A stretch of DNA of 64,000 nucleotides from Piezodorus guildinii. Lineage: Eukaryota; Arthropoda; Insecta; Hemiptera; Pentatomidae. Below the pieces are notes generated by a model. The model made no database searches and was not told the DNA's origin. It was given only the letters and a program-made list of their open reading frames with translations. Location of the stretch: positions 1,602,280 through 1,666,279 of the forward strand of contig CM041297.1 of NCBI GenBank assembly GCA_023052935.1. The letters are read 5' to 3'. Below, in pieces: positions 56,849 through 64,000 of the stretch; the first letter of the stretch is position 1; every line of letters starts with the position of its first letter. The position numbers and the translations under genes are program-made.

Positions 56849-57365
56849 ATTGTTCTCGCCCATAAGAACCGCCATGATGATTTTACCTTATACTGACTGG
56901 GTACAGGATTCAATTTCGCGTTGTGCAACCTCTAAAATTCTCCTGTCGATTTATGCCATTAGAATCAAATACTGAGGTCATGACCATCACAGAATTTCTG
57001 TAATAAGAAAATATTTACCTCTTCATTGTCTCAATATTTTTGTACTTAAAAAATAAAAATACGGTCGTACACAGGGTTCATATGAATCTTCCATAAAAAA
57101 AAAAACTTTAAGAAAAAAGTGGCCATATCTTGATTTAATGTGTTGATGTATTCGTGTAAGCTGTTCTGAAAACTATTGTAGAGGGTTTCGAATTTGTTCG
57201 ATGACTTTTGGCATTTGATGGTCTGTATGTAGAATAATATTATTAACATATCATAGAGATTTAGCAGTAGTTCTGAAATTTTGTATTGAAAAAATTTGAA
57301 TATAAGGTATATGTCCAAAATGAGCTTTATTAATTATATATATGTGTTCAATTCATGTTAAAGTT
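56849..57365. other. No gene seen
   Basis: AT-rich. 56890-56960 resembles landmark (i) of the 50-55 kb array (ggattcaatttcgcgttgtg). A 90-codon minus frame at 57046-57318 has no recognisable domain. Confidence 0.4.
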
Positions 57366-57657
57366 TAGTTTGTTCGTTTCTTAATTTAACATTACTTTAT
57401 GGTGTTTGCCTTATCGGATGATGCTACAGTGGAGTCCTAAACTTTGCCAATCCAGGTTTAATTAAGACAGAGATCTTTAACCAGTACCTGACATCACATA
57501 GGTTCCAGACCACCTTTTTACGTCTCCTGCGGCGGCCGGCGTAACTAAGTATTTTTTGCTCCCATTAAAAGATCCTAGAGCCACCTGCCAAGTTTGAACC
57601 CGTGGCCTTGTAAATAGAAGGCTGTTATGCTAGCCAGTACACCACAGGTGATCTCAT
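57366..57657 (-). mobile_element. SINE-1, minus orientation
   Basis: tttgttcgtttcttaattta tail, atcggatgatgctacagtgg, ccagtacctgacatcacata, and the head at gctagccagtacaccacagg. Lies 13 bp from the mariner boundary. Confidence 0.9.
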
Positions 57658-58029
57658 AATAAAGTTTTTATTGGGTTGTCACATGAAATGTCCGTTTTCA
57701 AGGTAAAGGGTTTTTATTAAAAATACAATATGAAAACAAGATAATTTTATTCGAAGTATTTAACTTCTTTTTCTACACATTTTTCCCAACGTGACACCAA
57801 CTTTTTTACCCCGAACTGAAAAACTCTGAGCTTTGAAGTGAAACACAATCTTAAAACGCACTTTTCACTTGATCATTATTTTCAAAAAGTTTTCCTTTGA
57901 CGAAGTTGTCTAAATACCTGAACAGGTGGTAATCTGTTGGAGACAAGTCGGGAGAATATGGTGGGTGCGGAAGAACTTCGTAGCACAGTTTGTTGTTTGT
58001 TTATTTATTCAACGTCACTTTATGCTACT

Positions 58030-58422
58030 TTTGAGGAGGTGAGGGCGAAATAACTACAGCCTGGCACTATTAGTACGAATGGTTCTTTTATTGTTCGTAA
58101 TGTTAAAAACAGTTAAATAAATCATGGAATAATAGAGTACAAAAGAAGAACACAATATGAGGAGCACACACAAATCGAGATAGCCCAACCCACAGCTGGT
58201 GAGAGGTTGCAATGGATTTGCCACTGTAAAATAAAATAATCTTTCTACTATCATAAAACACAGAAAATAAGATAATAAATAAAAATGACCTTCAATTAAA
58301 TATAAAGAAAACTAAAATATAAACATGTTTGAGGCAGTGACAAATCCATTTCACATAACCTCTTTGCTCCCACCAGCTGTGTGTTATAACCTCACTCCCT
58401 CACACACATCAGGCCCATCACA
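58030..58422 (-). repeat. Gypsy 3' LTR
   Basis: 393 bp. On the minus strand it starts tgtgatgggcctgatgtgtg and ends ccctcacctcctcaaa. Differs from the 5' LTR at two bases (gctggtgaga / gctggtaaga; agataataaa / agattataaa). Confidence 0.95.
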
Positions 58423-58436
58423 TCACTCCCCCCCAA
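58423..58436 (-). other. Polypurine tract of Gypsy element
   Basis: Minus strand ttgggggggagtga, immediately before the 3' LTR; expected primer site for plus-strand DNA synthesis. The pol stop codon (58423-58425) lies inside it. Confidence 0.75.
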
Positions 58437-59445
58437 TGACATCGGCACAGAAACGAACTTTTGGCTTTACCACCCGACCAGACCGGGTGCGATAAGGCGG
58501 TGGTGCATCCTGCTGTCCTGAGTCGAGGTCATTTGAAGGTCCGGAGTCCACTGATGTGGGAGAAGGAGTGGGGTGATCGCACTTGCCGCTGGCCACACCA
58601 GAGGGCGATGGAGTAGGCAGATCCCTGTTGCCGCTGTCCTCTGCCGGTCCCGGGAGAAGATGTGCTACCTTCAGGCGATCCATGGAGACGGTCTTCGGTC
58701 CCGTCGGTAACAGCAGCTTGAATGTCTTCTCCCTCGAGAGAACCTGATAAGGGCCGGTGTAAGGCGGCGTCAGCGGGCGTCGGACGGTGTCATCCCTAAG
58801 GAAAACGTGGGTGCAGTCCTTGAGGTCGCGGTGAACAAAGGTGCGAGCCGTACTGCTTCGGTGCGGAGCTGGCCGGAGCGTCTTCATCGCCTCCCTCAGC
58901 GTCTTCAATATCGCCTCCGCGTCCTCCCGCCGTTCAGAGGGTTCAAAAAATTCTCCAGGGAGGCGAAGTGGTTGGCCAAAGACCATTTCCGCAGCGCTGG
59001 CACCAACATCTTCTCTCACCGCCGACCGAAGACCCAATAGGACGGTGGGTAGCACCTTTGTCCACCCCATATTTCCCAACGTTGCCCTTAGGGATGCCTT
59101 AAGGGACCTATGCCACCGCTCCACGCACCCGTTGGACTGAGGATGGTACGCCGTAGTCCTGCTCCTCTGGATACCAAGGACGCGAGTGCGGCTAATAAAG
59201 AGGTCTGACTCAAACTGGCGCCCTTGGTCGGTAGTAATCCTTGCAGGCGTACCATAACGGGAAATCCACGTGCCCACTATTGCTTCTGCTACCTTGGTGC
59301 TTGTAATTTCCTCTAGCGGGCACGCCTCAGGCCAACGCGTGAATCGATCTATCATCGTGAGGCAATAACGCATGCCGTTGGAGGGTGGCAGAGGCCCAAC
59401 GATGTCCACGTGGATATGCTCCATCCTTCCGCTGGGTTGGTCCAT
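58423..59445 (-). CDS. Gypsy integrase catalytic core and C-terminus
   Basis: 340-residue frame encoding the DDE core: first acidic residue in EHIHVDIVGPLP, second in RITTDQGRQFES, glutamate in HPQSNGCVERWHR, with the expected spacing. Then comes a C-terminal GPY/F-type module (PYTGPYQVLSREKTFKLLLP) and a proline/serine-rich tail. The zinc-binding HHCC part is in the upstream frame (59327-61573), so integrase is broken by a one-base shift near 59445. The ATG at 59445 is not a natural start. Integrase inserts the cDNA into host DNA. Stop codon directly at the LTR edge. Confidence 0.93.
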   Translation of the reverse strand: MDQPSGRMEHIHVDIVGPLPPSNGMRYCLTMIDRFTRWPEACPLEEITSTKVAEAIVGTWISRYGTPARITTDQGRQFESDLFISRTRVLGIQRSRTTAYHPQSNGCVERWHRSLKASLRATLGNMGWTKVLPTVLLGLRSAVREDVGASAAEMVFGQPLRLPGEFFEPSERREDAEAILKTLREAMKTLRPAPHRSSTARTFVHRDLKDCTHVFLRDDTVRRPLTPPYTGPYQVLSREKTFKLLLPTGPKTVSMDRLKVAHLLPGPAEDSGNRDLPTPSPSGVASGKCDHPTPSPTSVDSGPSNDLDSGQQDAPPPYRTRSGRVVKPKVRFCADVIGGE

Positions 59446-61573
59446 CCTTACCTGGAGGAGTCACTGTGTGACGGACAACTTTCAATCGCTGGCAGAGAAT
59501 GCAGCAGCGTGCCCACCTCGAGACGTCGGCGTTCATGCCTGGCCAAAAGAAACGCTGCGTGACCAGCCGCCTCGAGGTCCGTATCCCGGGGTGACTGAGC
59601 CCATGCAGGCGGTGGAAGATCTCTTCTCGCATGGACTCAGGAACGTATGGTCGCGCTTGAGGCGTAGAGGTTTCGCAGAGGACAGACGAGGCTGTGCCGG
59701 GAGGCTGGATCCAGCGAAGCTGAAGACGGCTGTTCTTCTGAAGCTCAGAAACCGATGGATCCTTCTGCTGCTCGGACGCAAGGCGCTCATAGTCCTCGGT
59801 ACAGTCGATGTCCTCAACCCTCGAGAGCGCGTCGGCAACTGCGTTGTCTTCCCCGGGTACGTGGCGGATGTCGGTTGTGAACTGGCTGATAAAGTTCACC
59901 AACCGAATCCGCATGGGCGTCGCTGTCTCTGGTTTCTGATAGAAAGCTTGTTCAAGCGGTTTGTGATCCGTCCAGACAGCAAAATGTCTCCCCTCAAGGT
60001 AATGGCGAAAGTGCTTAATGGCGCGGTGGATGGCCAATAGTTCCCTGTCGTACGTGGCGTACTTCTGTTGCGCTGGAGCGAGAGCCTTGGAGAAAAATCC
60101 AAGAGGCCGCCAAACGTCGCCATCCTTCTGCTGCAAGACTGCTCCCGTAGCTATGCTGGAGGCATCACATACCAGGACAAGCTCAGCGTTAGCCTTAGGA
60201 TGTCCCAGTACCGCGGAGTTCTTGATGGCAGTCTTGCAGCGCTCGAACGCTTCTACGGCTTTGTTGTTCCATTCGACTGGCCTCTTGTCATTCTTCTTCG
60301 CTCCAGCAAGGAACCTGTTGAGCGGAGCTTGCATTTCCGCCGCTCTGGGTATGCAACGGCGATAAAAGTTAAACATACCCAGAAAACGCCGCAGGTCCTT
60401 GATAGTAGCAGGCCTAGGATAGGAAACTATGGCCTCCACCTTCGCTGACTGGGCGCTGATGCCGGAGGAGTTCACTCTATGTCCCAGAAACTCGACCTCC
60501 TGACGAGCGAAGACACACTTCGTCAGGTTCACCGTGAGGCCGTGATCCTGCAGCCGCCGTAGCACTTCCTCCATATGTGCTTTGTGCTCCTCTTCATCTC
60601 TTGAGCCGATGATAATATCGTCGAGGAACCACCAGGCAAAGTCCAACCCTCGAAGCACACGGTCCAGGAACCGTTGGAAGGTTTGCGATGCATTCCTGAG
60701 ACCAAAGCACATACGGAGGAACTCGAAGAGGCCGAAAGGTGTGATGACGGCGGTCTTCGGAATATCCTCTTCTGCCACCGGAATCTGGTAATATGCACGG
60801 TTAAGGTCCAATGTGGTTAAGATCTTCTTACCGTGCATATTAACGTTGAAATCCGCCAAGTTGGGCACAGCGTATCTGTCCGGGACCGTCTTAGCGTTGA
60901 GCTGCCTGTAGTCGCCGCAGGGCCGGATACCTCCATCCTTCTTCTCGACGATGTGCAGCGGACTGGCCCAAGGACTATTCGACGGTCTGCAGATCCCTTC
61001 ATCCATCATCTGCATAAACTCCTTCTTGGCGGTGTTGTATCTTCCCGGTGGCAGGCGGCGGGCTCTCGCGGTGACTGGGGCTCCCCTGGTCTCAATGTGA
61101 TGGACGACATCGTGCTTCGGTTCTGTCATAAAGGACGAAGGCTGAGTCACAGCAGGGTACCGGCGCAGCAGGGCGGAGTACCATTCTCCTGCTGGTACTG
61201 AGCAGATGGTGGGCACCGGTACCTTCGCCAATTTACCTCTAGATGTCAGCCCCGTCCTCTGGTCCACCAGCTGGCACCCGGCGAGATCTACCATCATGTT
61301 GTAGTGAAAAAGTAAATCCGCGCCGATGATGGGATGGCTAACCTTGGCAACGATAAATCGCCACGACATTTTCCGCCGGAGCCCCAGATCAAGGTTCTGG
61401 ACAATGGTGCCATACGTTGGAATGGGCGTCCCATTGGCAGCATACAACGTGAACTCCTCGGTGGCCTTCGTCCTGTTCGTCACCGGGTAGACAGATAGGG
61501 TGGCTCCGGTATCCACCAGATATCTGACCCCGGACTTTCTGTCAGAGACGAAGAGTCGACGGTTGTTAGCCAT
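59327..61573 (-). CDS. Gypsy pol: protease, reverse transcriptase, RNase H, integrase zinc domain
   Basis: 748-residue frame, entered by -1 frameshift at 61609-61615 rather than from its first ATG; the frame is open upstream to 61624. Protease: FLVDTGA-type site (YLVDTGATLSVYP, residues 16-28). RT: DLNRAYYQIPV and TPFGLFEFLRMCFGLRNA, with the active site as FLDD (WWFLDDIIIGS) instead of the usual Y-x-DD. RNase H: VCDASS, YDRELLAIH, TDHKPLEQ, ADALSR. Integrase N-terminus: H-x3-H ... C-x2-C (HGLSHPG, CCILCQRL). Similarity ends near 59447; the last 40 residues are out of frame. Confidence 0.95.
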   Translation of the reverse strand: MANNRRLFVSDRKSGVRYLVDTGATLSVYPVTNRTKATEEFTLYAANGTPIPTYGTIVQNLDLGLRRKMSWRFIVAKVSHPIIGADLLFHYNMMVDLAGCQLVDQRTGLTSRGKLAKVPVPTICSVPAGEWYSALLRRYPAVTQPSSFMTEPKHDVVHHIETRGAPVTARARRLPPGRYNTAKKEFMQMMDEGICRPSNSPWASPLHIVEKKDGGIRPCGDYRQLNAKTVPDRYAVPNLADFNVNMHGKKILTTLDLNRAYYQIPVAEEDIPKTAVITPFGLFEFLRMCFGLRNASQTFQRFLDRVLRGLDFAWWFLDDIIIGSRDEEEHKAHMEEVLRRLQDHGLTVNLTKCVFARQEVEFLGHRVNSSGISAQSAKVEAIVSYPRPATIKDLRRFLGMFNFYRRCIPRAAEMQAPLNRFLAGAKKNDKRPVEWNNKAVEAFERCKTAIKNSAVLGHPKANAELVLVCDASSIATGAVLQQKDGDVWRPLGFFSKALAPAQQKYATYDRELLAIHRAIKHFRHYLEGRHFAVWTDHKPLEQAFYQKPETATPMRIRLVNFISQFTTDIRHVPGEDNAVADALSRVEDIDCTEDYERLASEQQKDPSVSELQKNSRLQLRWIQPPGTASSVLCETSTPQARPYVPESMREEIFHRLHGLSHPGIRTSRRLVTQRFFWPGMNADVSRWARCCILCQRLKVVRHTVTPPGKDGPTQRKDGAYPRGHRWASATLQRHALLPHDDRSIHALA

Positions 61574-61605
61574 AGCGACGGGACCCGCCTTGTTCGCCGC
61601 TATGA

Positions 61606-62411
61606 CTAGTTTAAAGCCCTAGCCGGTTTCCAGTCGCAGGGCTGACGGCATCTGGTCGCCTTATCTCTGAAGCGTTCGTGGTAAAAACAGAGACGCCGTC
61701 TACTCTTGCTTCTAGAGCCCCTGCGATTCCGACTAGGCGATCCGCTGTCCCGCCGACTTGTCCTGGCCCCCATTTGCGCTTTTAGAGCGGCTATTTCGGC
61801 AGTCAGGCGCTCGATGGCAGCTCCTATGTCTCCTCCATCTCTTCTTGAAGGCCCCGGAGTTAACTCCGGCAGATAAGCCATAATCGGATTACCTGGGGGA
61901 TGCGGGCCAACTTGGTCAGATCAGTATGATCGGTAGCAGCCAAAGCCGCCTGCATTCCCTCAGGTAACCCCCGGAGCCACAGAGTACTAAGCATGTCCTC
62001 CGGGACCTTCTCTCCTGCCAGCTGCTGCATCTCTCGCAGAAATTGGGAAGGCCTCTGATCGCCCAATTTCTGCTCTTCCAGGAGTTTTTTCATCTTCCAG
62101 CTATCTGACTGCCCGAAGCTGGAAAGTAGCCGCTCTTTTAACCTTTCATAGGGCTCATTAACAGGCGGATTACGAGCCAGATCTGCGACTTGTCGAAGAG
62201 TCTGAAAATCAAGCTGGGCGATAATCAGCTGAAATTTGCTCTTACTATTACTGATCTTACATGAGCTGAATACCGCCTCAGCTTGAATGAACCACAGATC
62301 TGGCTCTTCTCTACAAAAAGTTGGCAATCTCGCCAGCGCATTGGGGGCCGATGCTGACTCCACCTCCACTTTCTTGTCCTCCATGTCCAGCGTGAATAAA
62401 TCGAATGGCAT
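61606..62411 (-). CDS. Gypsy gag, broken by one frameshift
   Basis: Best start is the ATG at 62411 (MPFDLFTLDMEDKK); the more upstream ATG at 62534 lies in the LTR and yields a leader (hydrophobic) unlike Gag. The capsid-like part contains FCREEPDLWFIQAEAVF, FQTLRQVADLARNPP and ERLLSSFGQSDSWKMKKLLE. The frame breaks in a run of five G (plus strand) at 61895-61899 and resumes at about 61890 to a stop at 61606-61608. A basic region there (SRNRRGSRSKSRRR) precedes a knuckle-like CFYHERFRDKATRCRQPC. Gag packages the RNA; the basic/knuckle end binds nucleic acid. Confidence 0.9.
61609..61615 (-). promoter_or_regulatory. -1 ribosomal frameshift slippery site (gag-pol)
   Basis: Minus strand TTTAAAC, in gag register T TTA AAC, followed at once by the gag stop TAG (61608-61606). 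A -1 slip moves ribosomes into the pol frame, which is open from just upstream (stop at 61621-61623 region) through the protease. Downstream tagcggcga / cgtcgcta can form a stem. Confidence 0.85.
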
Positions 62412-62475
62412 TGTAATGATATTGCCAGAAAAATAAAAAAAAAGGAGAAAGAGAAGAAAAAATAATAGTTTAAAA

Positions 62476-62495
62476 CTCACCGTCGGGGTCACCAC
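62476..62495 (-). other. Putative primer binding site
   Basis: Minus strand gtggtgaccccgacggtgag lies directly after the 5' LTR, where minus-strand synthesis would be primed by a tRNA 3' end (starts TGG). The matching tRNA was not identified. Confidence 0.6.
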
Positions 62496-62496
62496 T

Positions 62497-62889
62497 TTTG
62501 AGGAGGTGAGGGCGAAATAACTACAGCCTGGCACTATTAGTACGAATGGTTCTTTTATTGTTCGTAATGTTAAAAACAGTTAAATAAATCATGGAATAAT
62601 AGAGTACAAAAGAAGAACACAATATGAGGAGCACACACAAATCGAGATAGCCCAACCCACAGCTGGTAAGAGGTTGCAATGGATTTGCCACTGTAAAATA
62701 AAATAATCTTTCTACTATCATAAAACACAGAAAATAAGATTATAAATAAAAATGACCTTCAATTAAATATAAAGAAAACTAAAATATAAACATGTTTGAG
62801 GCAGTGACAAATCCATTTCACATAACCTCTTTGCTCCCACCAGCTGTGTGTTATAACCTCACTCCCTCACACACATCAGGCCCATCACA
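62497..62889 (-). repeat. Gypsy 5' LTR
   Basis: 393 bp, expected to hold promoter and polyadenylation signals for the element. Two differences from the 3' LTR, indicating a very recent insertion. Confidence 0.95.
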
Positions 62890-63751
62890 CTACTATGGCT
62901 AATCGGACGATGCTACAGTGAGAGTCCTAAATTTTGCCTATGTAGGTTTTATTAGAATAGAGATCTTTCACGAGTACCTGACATCGCACAGGCTCGGGAC
63001 CACCTTTTAACGTCCCCTCCGAAGGATGGCATAACTAAGGATTTTTTACTCCCATTAAAAAATCCTAGGACCACCTGCGGATTTGAACCCGTGACCTTTG
63101 GCATGGGAGGCTGTTACGCTAGCCACCCAGCTACAAATGATCCCCTAGTAGCCCAGTTCTTTCAATTTTTGAACGGTATGTTTTGAAACATGGGGTCTTG
63201 CTGCCGCTCAGTGAGATCATGACGTACCCATGTATCGAGCTTTTTTACTTTCCCAATACACTTTAAATATCTGGAAACGGTAGATGCACTTGTATTTAGT
63301 TGTGCTGAGAGTCCTTTAACTGTTTGGTAGGGGTTTCCTCCTACTGTATGTTTGAGGACATTTCTTTTGTCTATTACGGACGGAGGTCTTCCTCGGGGCA
63401 AGTTTTCCAAGTCGGTATCCCCTGCTGAAAACTTAGCAAACCAACGGCGAATGGTCCGTTCATTAACACTCTCTTCCCCAAACGCCTTGCAAATATTTCT
63501 AGCGGCCTCAGCTGCTGAATGGCCGAGTTTAAACTCGTACAAAAATATTACTCGAAAATTGCGTGTCCATGTTCATATTTGGAGGTATACTAAAAGGTGG
63601 GTAATTGATTGAGAAGCTAATGTTTATAATACAATGGTAGAGGATTAGTAACTGTTTATGTAAATATTCGGAAGAAAACAACAGAGACCTGGAAAATCCT
63701 TTATGTATTTCAGAAACTATAAAAACAGACATTTCATGTGAAACAACACAA

Positions 63752-64000
63752 TATTTTCAACTTCTTAAAATTAAGTTGTTTTATTAACAGTCCAATTTCG
63801 CTGTATGTTTTTCGGTTTAGTGTAGGACTTAATTCAGAGGGGTGCGGAACATTAAAGTGGGGGGAAAACCTCAGGAGGCGGGAGAAAAAAAATTGAGAGC
63901 CCCAAAAGGCAATTTTGCAACAACTCAATTTACCCAGGTATCTTCAACCCTCCAACTCAATTAACATCTGTATGGATGCACAAATCCTTAAACACCGCAA
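63752..64000. other. No gene seen
   Basis: Unmatched sequence following the mariner TA duplication; no ORF with a recognisable domain. Confidence 0.5.

Larger units (their letters stand above)
58030..62889 (-). mobile_element. Gypsy/Ty3 LTR retrotransposon, complete, no env
   Basis: 4860 bp with two 393-bp LTRs (58030-58422, 62497-62889), differing at two positions, and a ctact target duplication (58025-58029, 62890-62894). On the minus strand the order is gag, protease, RT, RNase H, integrase, the order that defines the Gypsy/Metaviridae group. pol ends at the 3' LTR, so there is no room for an envelope gene. A purine tract (58423-58436) precedes the 3' LTR. Two frame breaks (61895-61899 and about 59445) interrupt gag and integrase. 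Confidence 0.97.
57989..63147 (-). mobile_element. SINE-1 in mariner, split by Gypsy
   Basis: The tail half (tttgttgtttgtttatttat, aacgtcactttatgctact) is at 57989-58029, and the rest (actatggctaatcggacgat to the head agccacccagctacaaatga) at 62890-63147. Target duplications gtagcacag (57980-57988) and gtagcccag (63148-63156) differ at one base. Confidence 0.9.
57671..63751 (-). mobile_element. Mariner element carrying a SINE and a Gypsy retrotransposon
   Basis: Inverted repeats ttgggttgtcacatgaaatg (left) and catttcatgtgaaacaacac (right) are flanked by TA at 57669-57670 and 63752-63753. The mariner's own sequence is only 57671-57988 plus 63148-63751. The N-terminal transposase frame (63542 to 63162) encodes FKLGHSAAEAARNICKAFGE, NERTIRRWFAKFSAGDTDLE and SASTVSRYLKCIGKVKKL. 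The C-terminal part (PYSPD region) is at 57800-57980 in minus orientation. The same internal deletion as in 46201-47112 is present. Confidence 0.9.

Noticed and set aside
58054..58254. 66-codon minus-strand ORF present in both LTRs
   Set aside because: Same sequence at 62521-62721 because it lies in the LTR; composition is AT-rich/hydrophobic with no known domain.
59372..60448. Plus-strand ORFs of 222 and 126 codons within the Gypsy pol region
   Set aside because: Antisense shadows of the GC-rich pol gene; no independent domain.

Overview
This is a eukaryotic window, AT-rich and almost entirely repetitive, with the repeat content of an arthropod (probably an insect) genome: mariner-family DNA transposons, Helitrons with the TC...TATACTAATATTATAAAG 5' end, jockey- and RTE-type non-LTR retrotransposon tails, several tRNA-derived SINEs, and one young Gypsy/Ty3 element. 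There are no operons, no bacterial signals and no functional cellular tRNA or rRNA gene that I can support. The species cannot be named from the sequence.

Layout. Positions 1-9930 are one satellite array of a 39-bp monomer (about 250 copies, running off the left edge). Its right end runs directly into a Helitron 3' terminus (9930-10030). The same terminus, preceded by roughly one satellite monomer, recurs in a complete non-autonomous Helitron at 25053-26015, so the array looks like an amplified internal segment of a Helitron. From 10.2 to 50.2 kb the dominant component is an 820-950 bp non-coding repeat, here called HINE-A. It has subterminal inverted repeats, a TATA-rich palindrome at one end, a small hairpin at the other and an internal (GT)n tract, which suggests a DINE-1/HINE-like member of the Helitron superfamily. 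About 20 copies or fragments occur, including a head-to-tail triplet at 29957-32426 and one copy nested in another (42155-43545). Between them lie LINE 3' ends (12.3, 13.8, 15.1, 20.5, 26.0, 33.1, 34.3, 34.5, 41.3, 51.4, 56.2 kb), SINEs, mariner copies (20.9, 25.5, 46.2 kb) and older transposase relics (24.6, 27.0, 45.4 kb).

From 50.2 to 55.2 kb there is a decayed tandem array of roughly 620-650 bp units. It abuts the only stretch that looks like a host protein-coding exon: 55162-55444 on the minus strand, encoding an octapeptide-like motif (FSVDNILDPNKF) typical of NK1/slouch-class homeobox proteins and ending at a consensus splice donor. Several short, GC-richer, non-repetitive islands (13.6, 16.7, 24.0, 28.5, 35.5, 39.0, 55.5 kb) carry clustered transcription-factor-like motifs and may be regulatory DNA of a developmental gene.

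The right end (57671-63751) is a three-level nest: a mariner copy carries a tRNA-SINE, which carries a 4.86-kb Gypsy retrotransposon with 393-bp LTRs differing at only two positions. Its gag and pol are joined by a textbook -1 slippery heptamer (T TTA AAC) placed immediately before the gag stop codon. Two further single-base frame breaks, one in gag and one in integrase, make this copy doubtful as an active element unless they are consensus errors.
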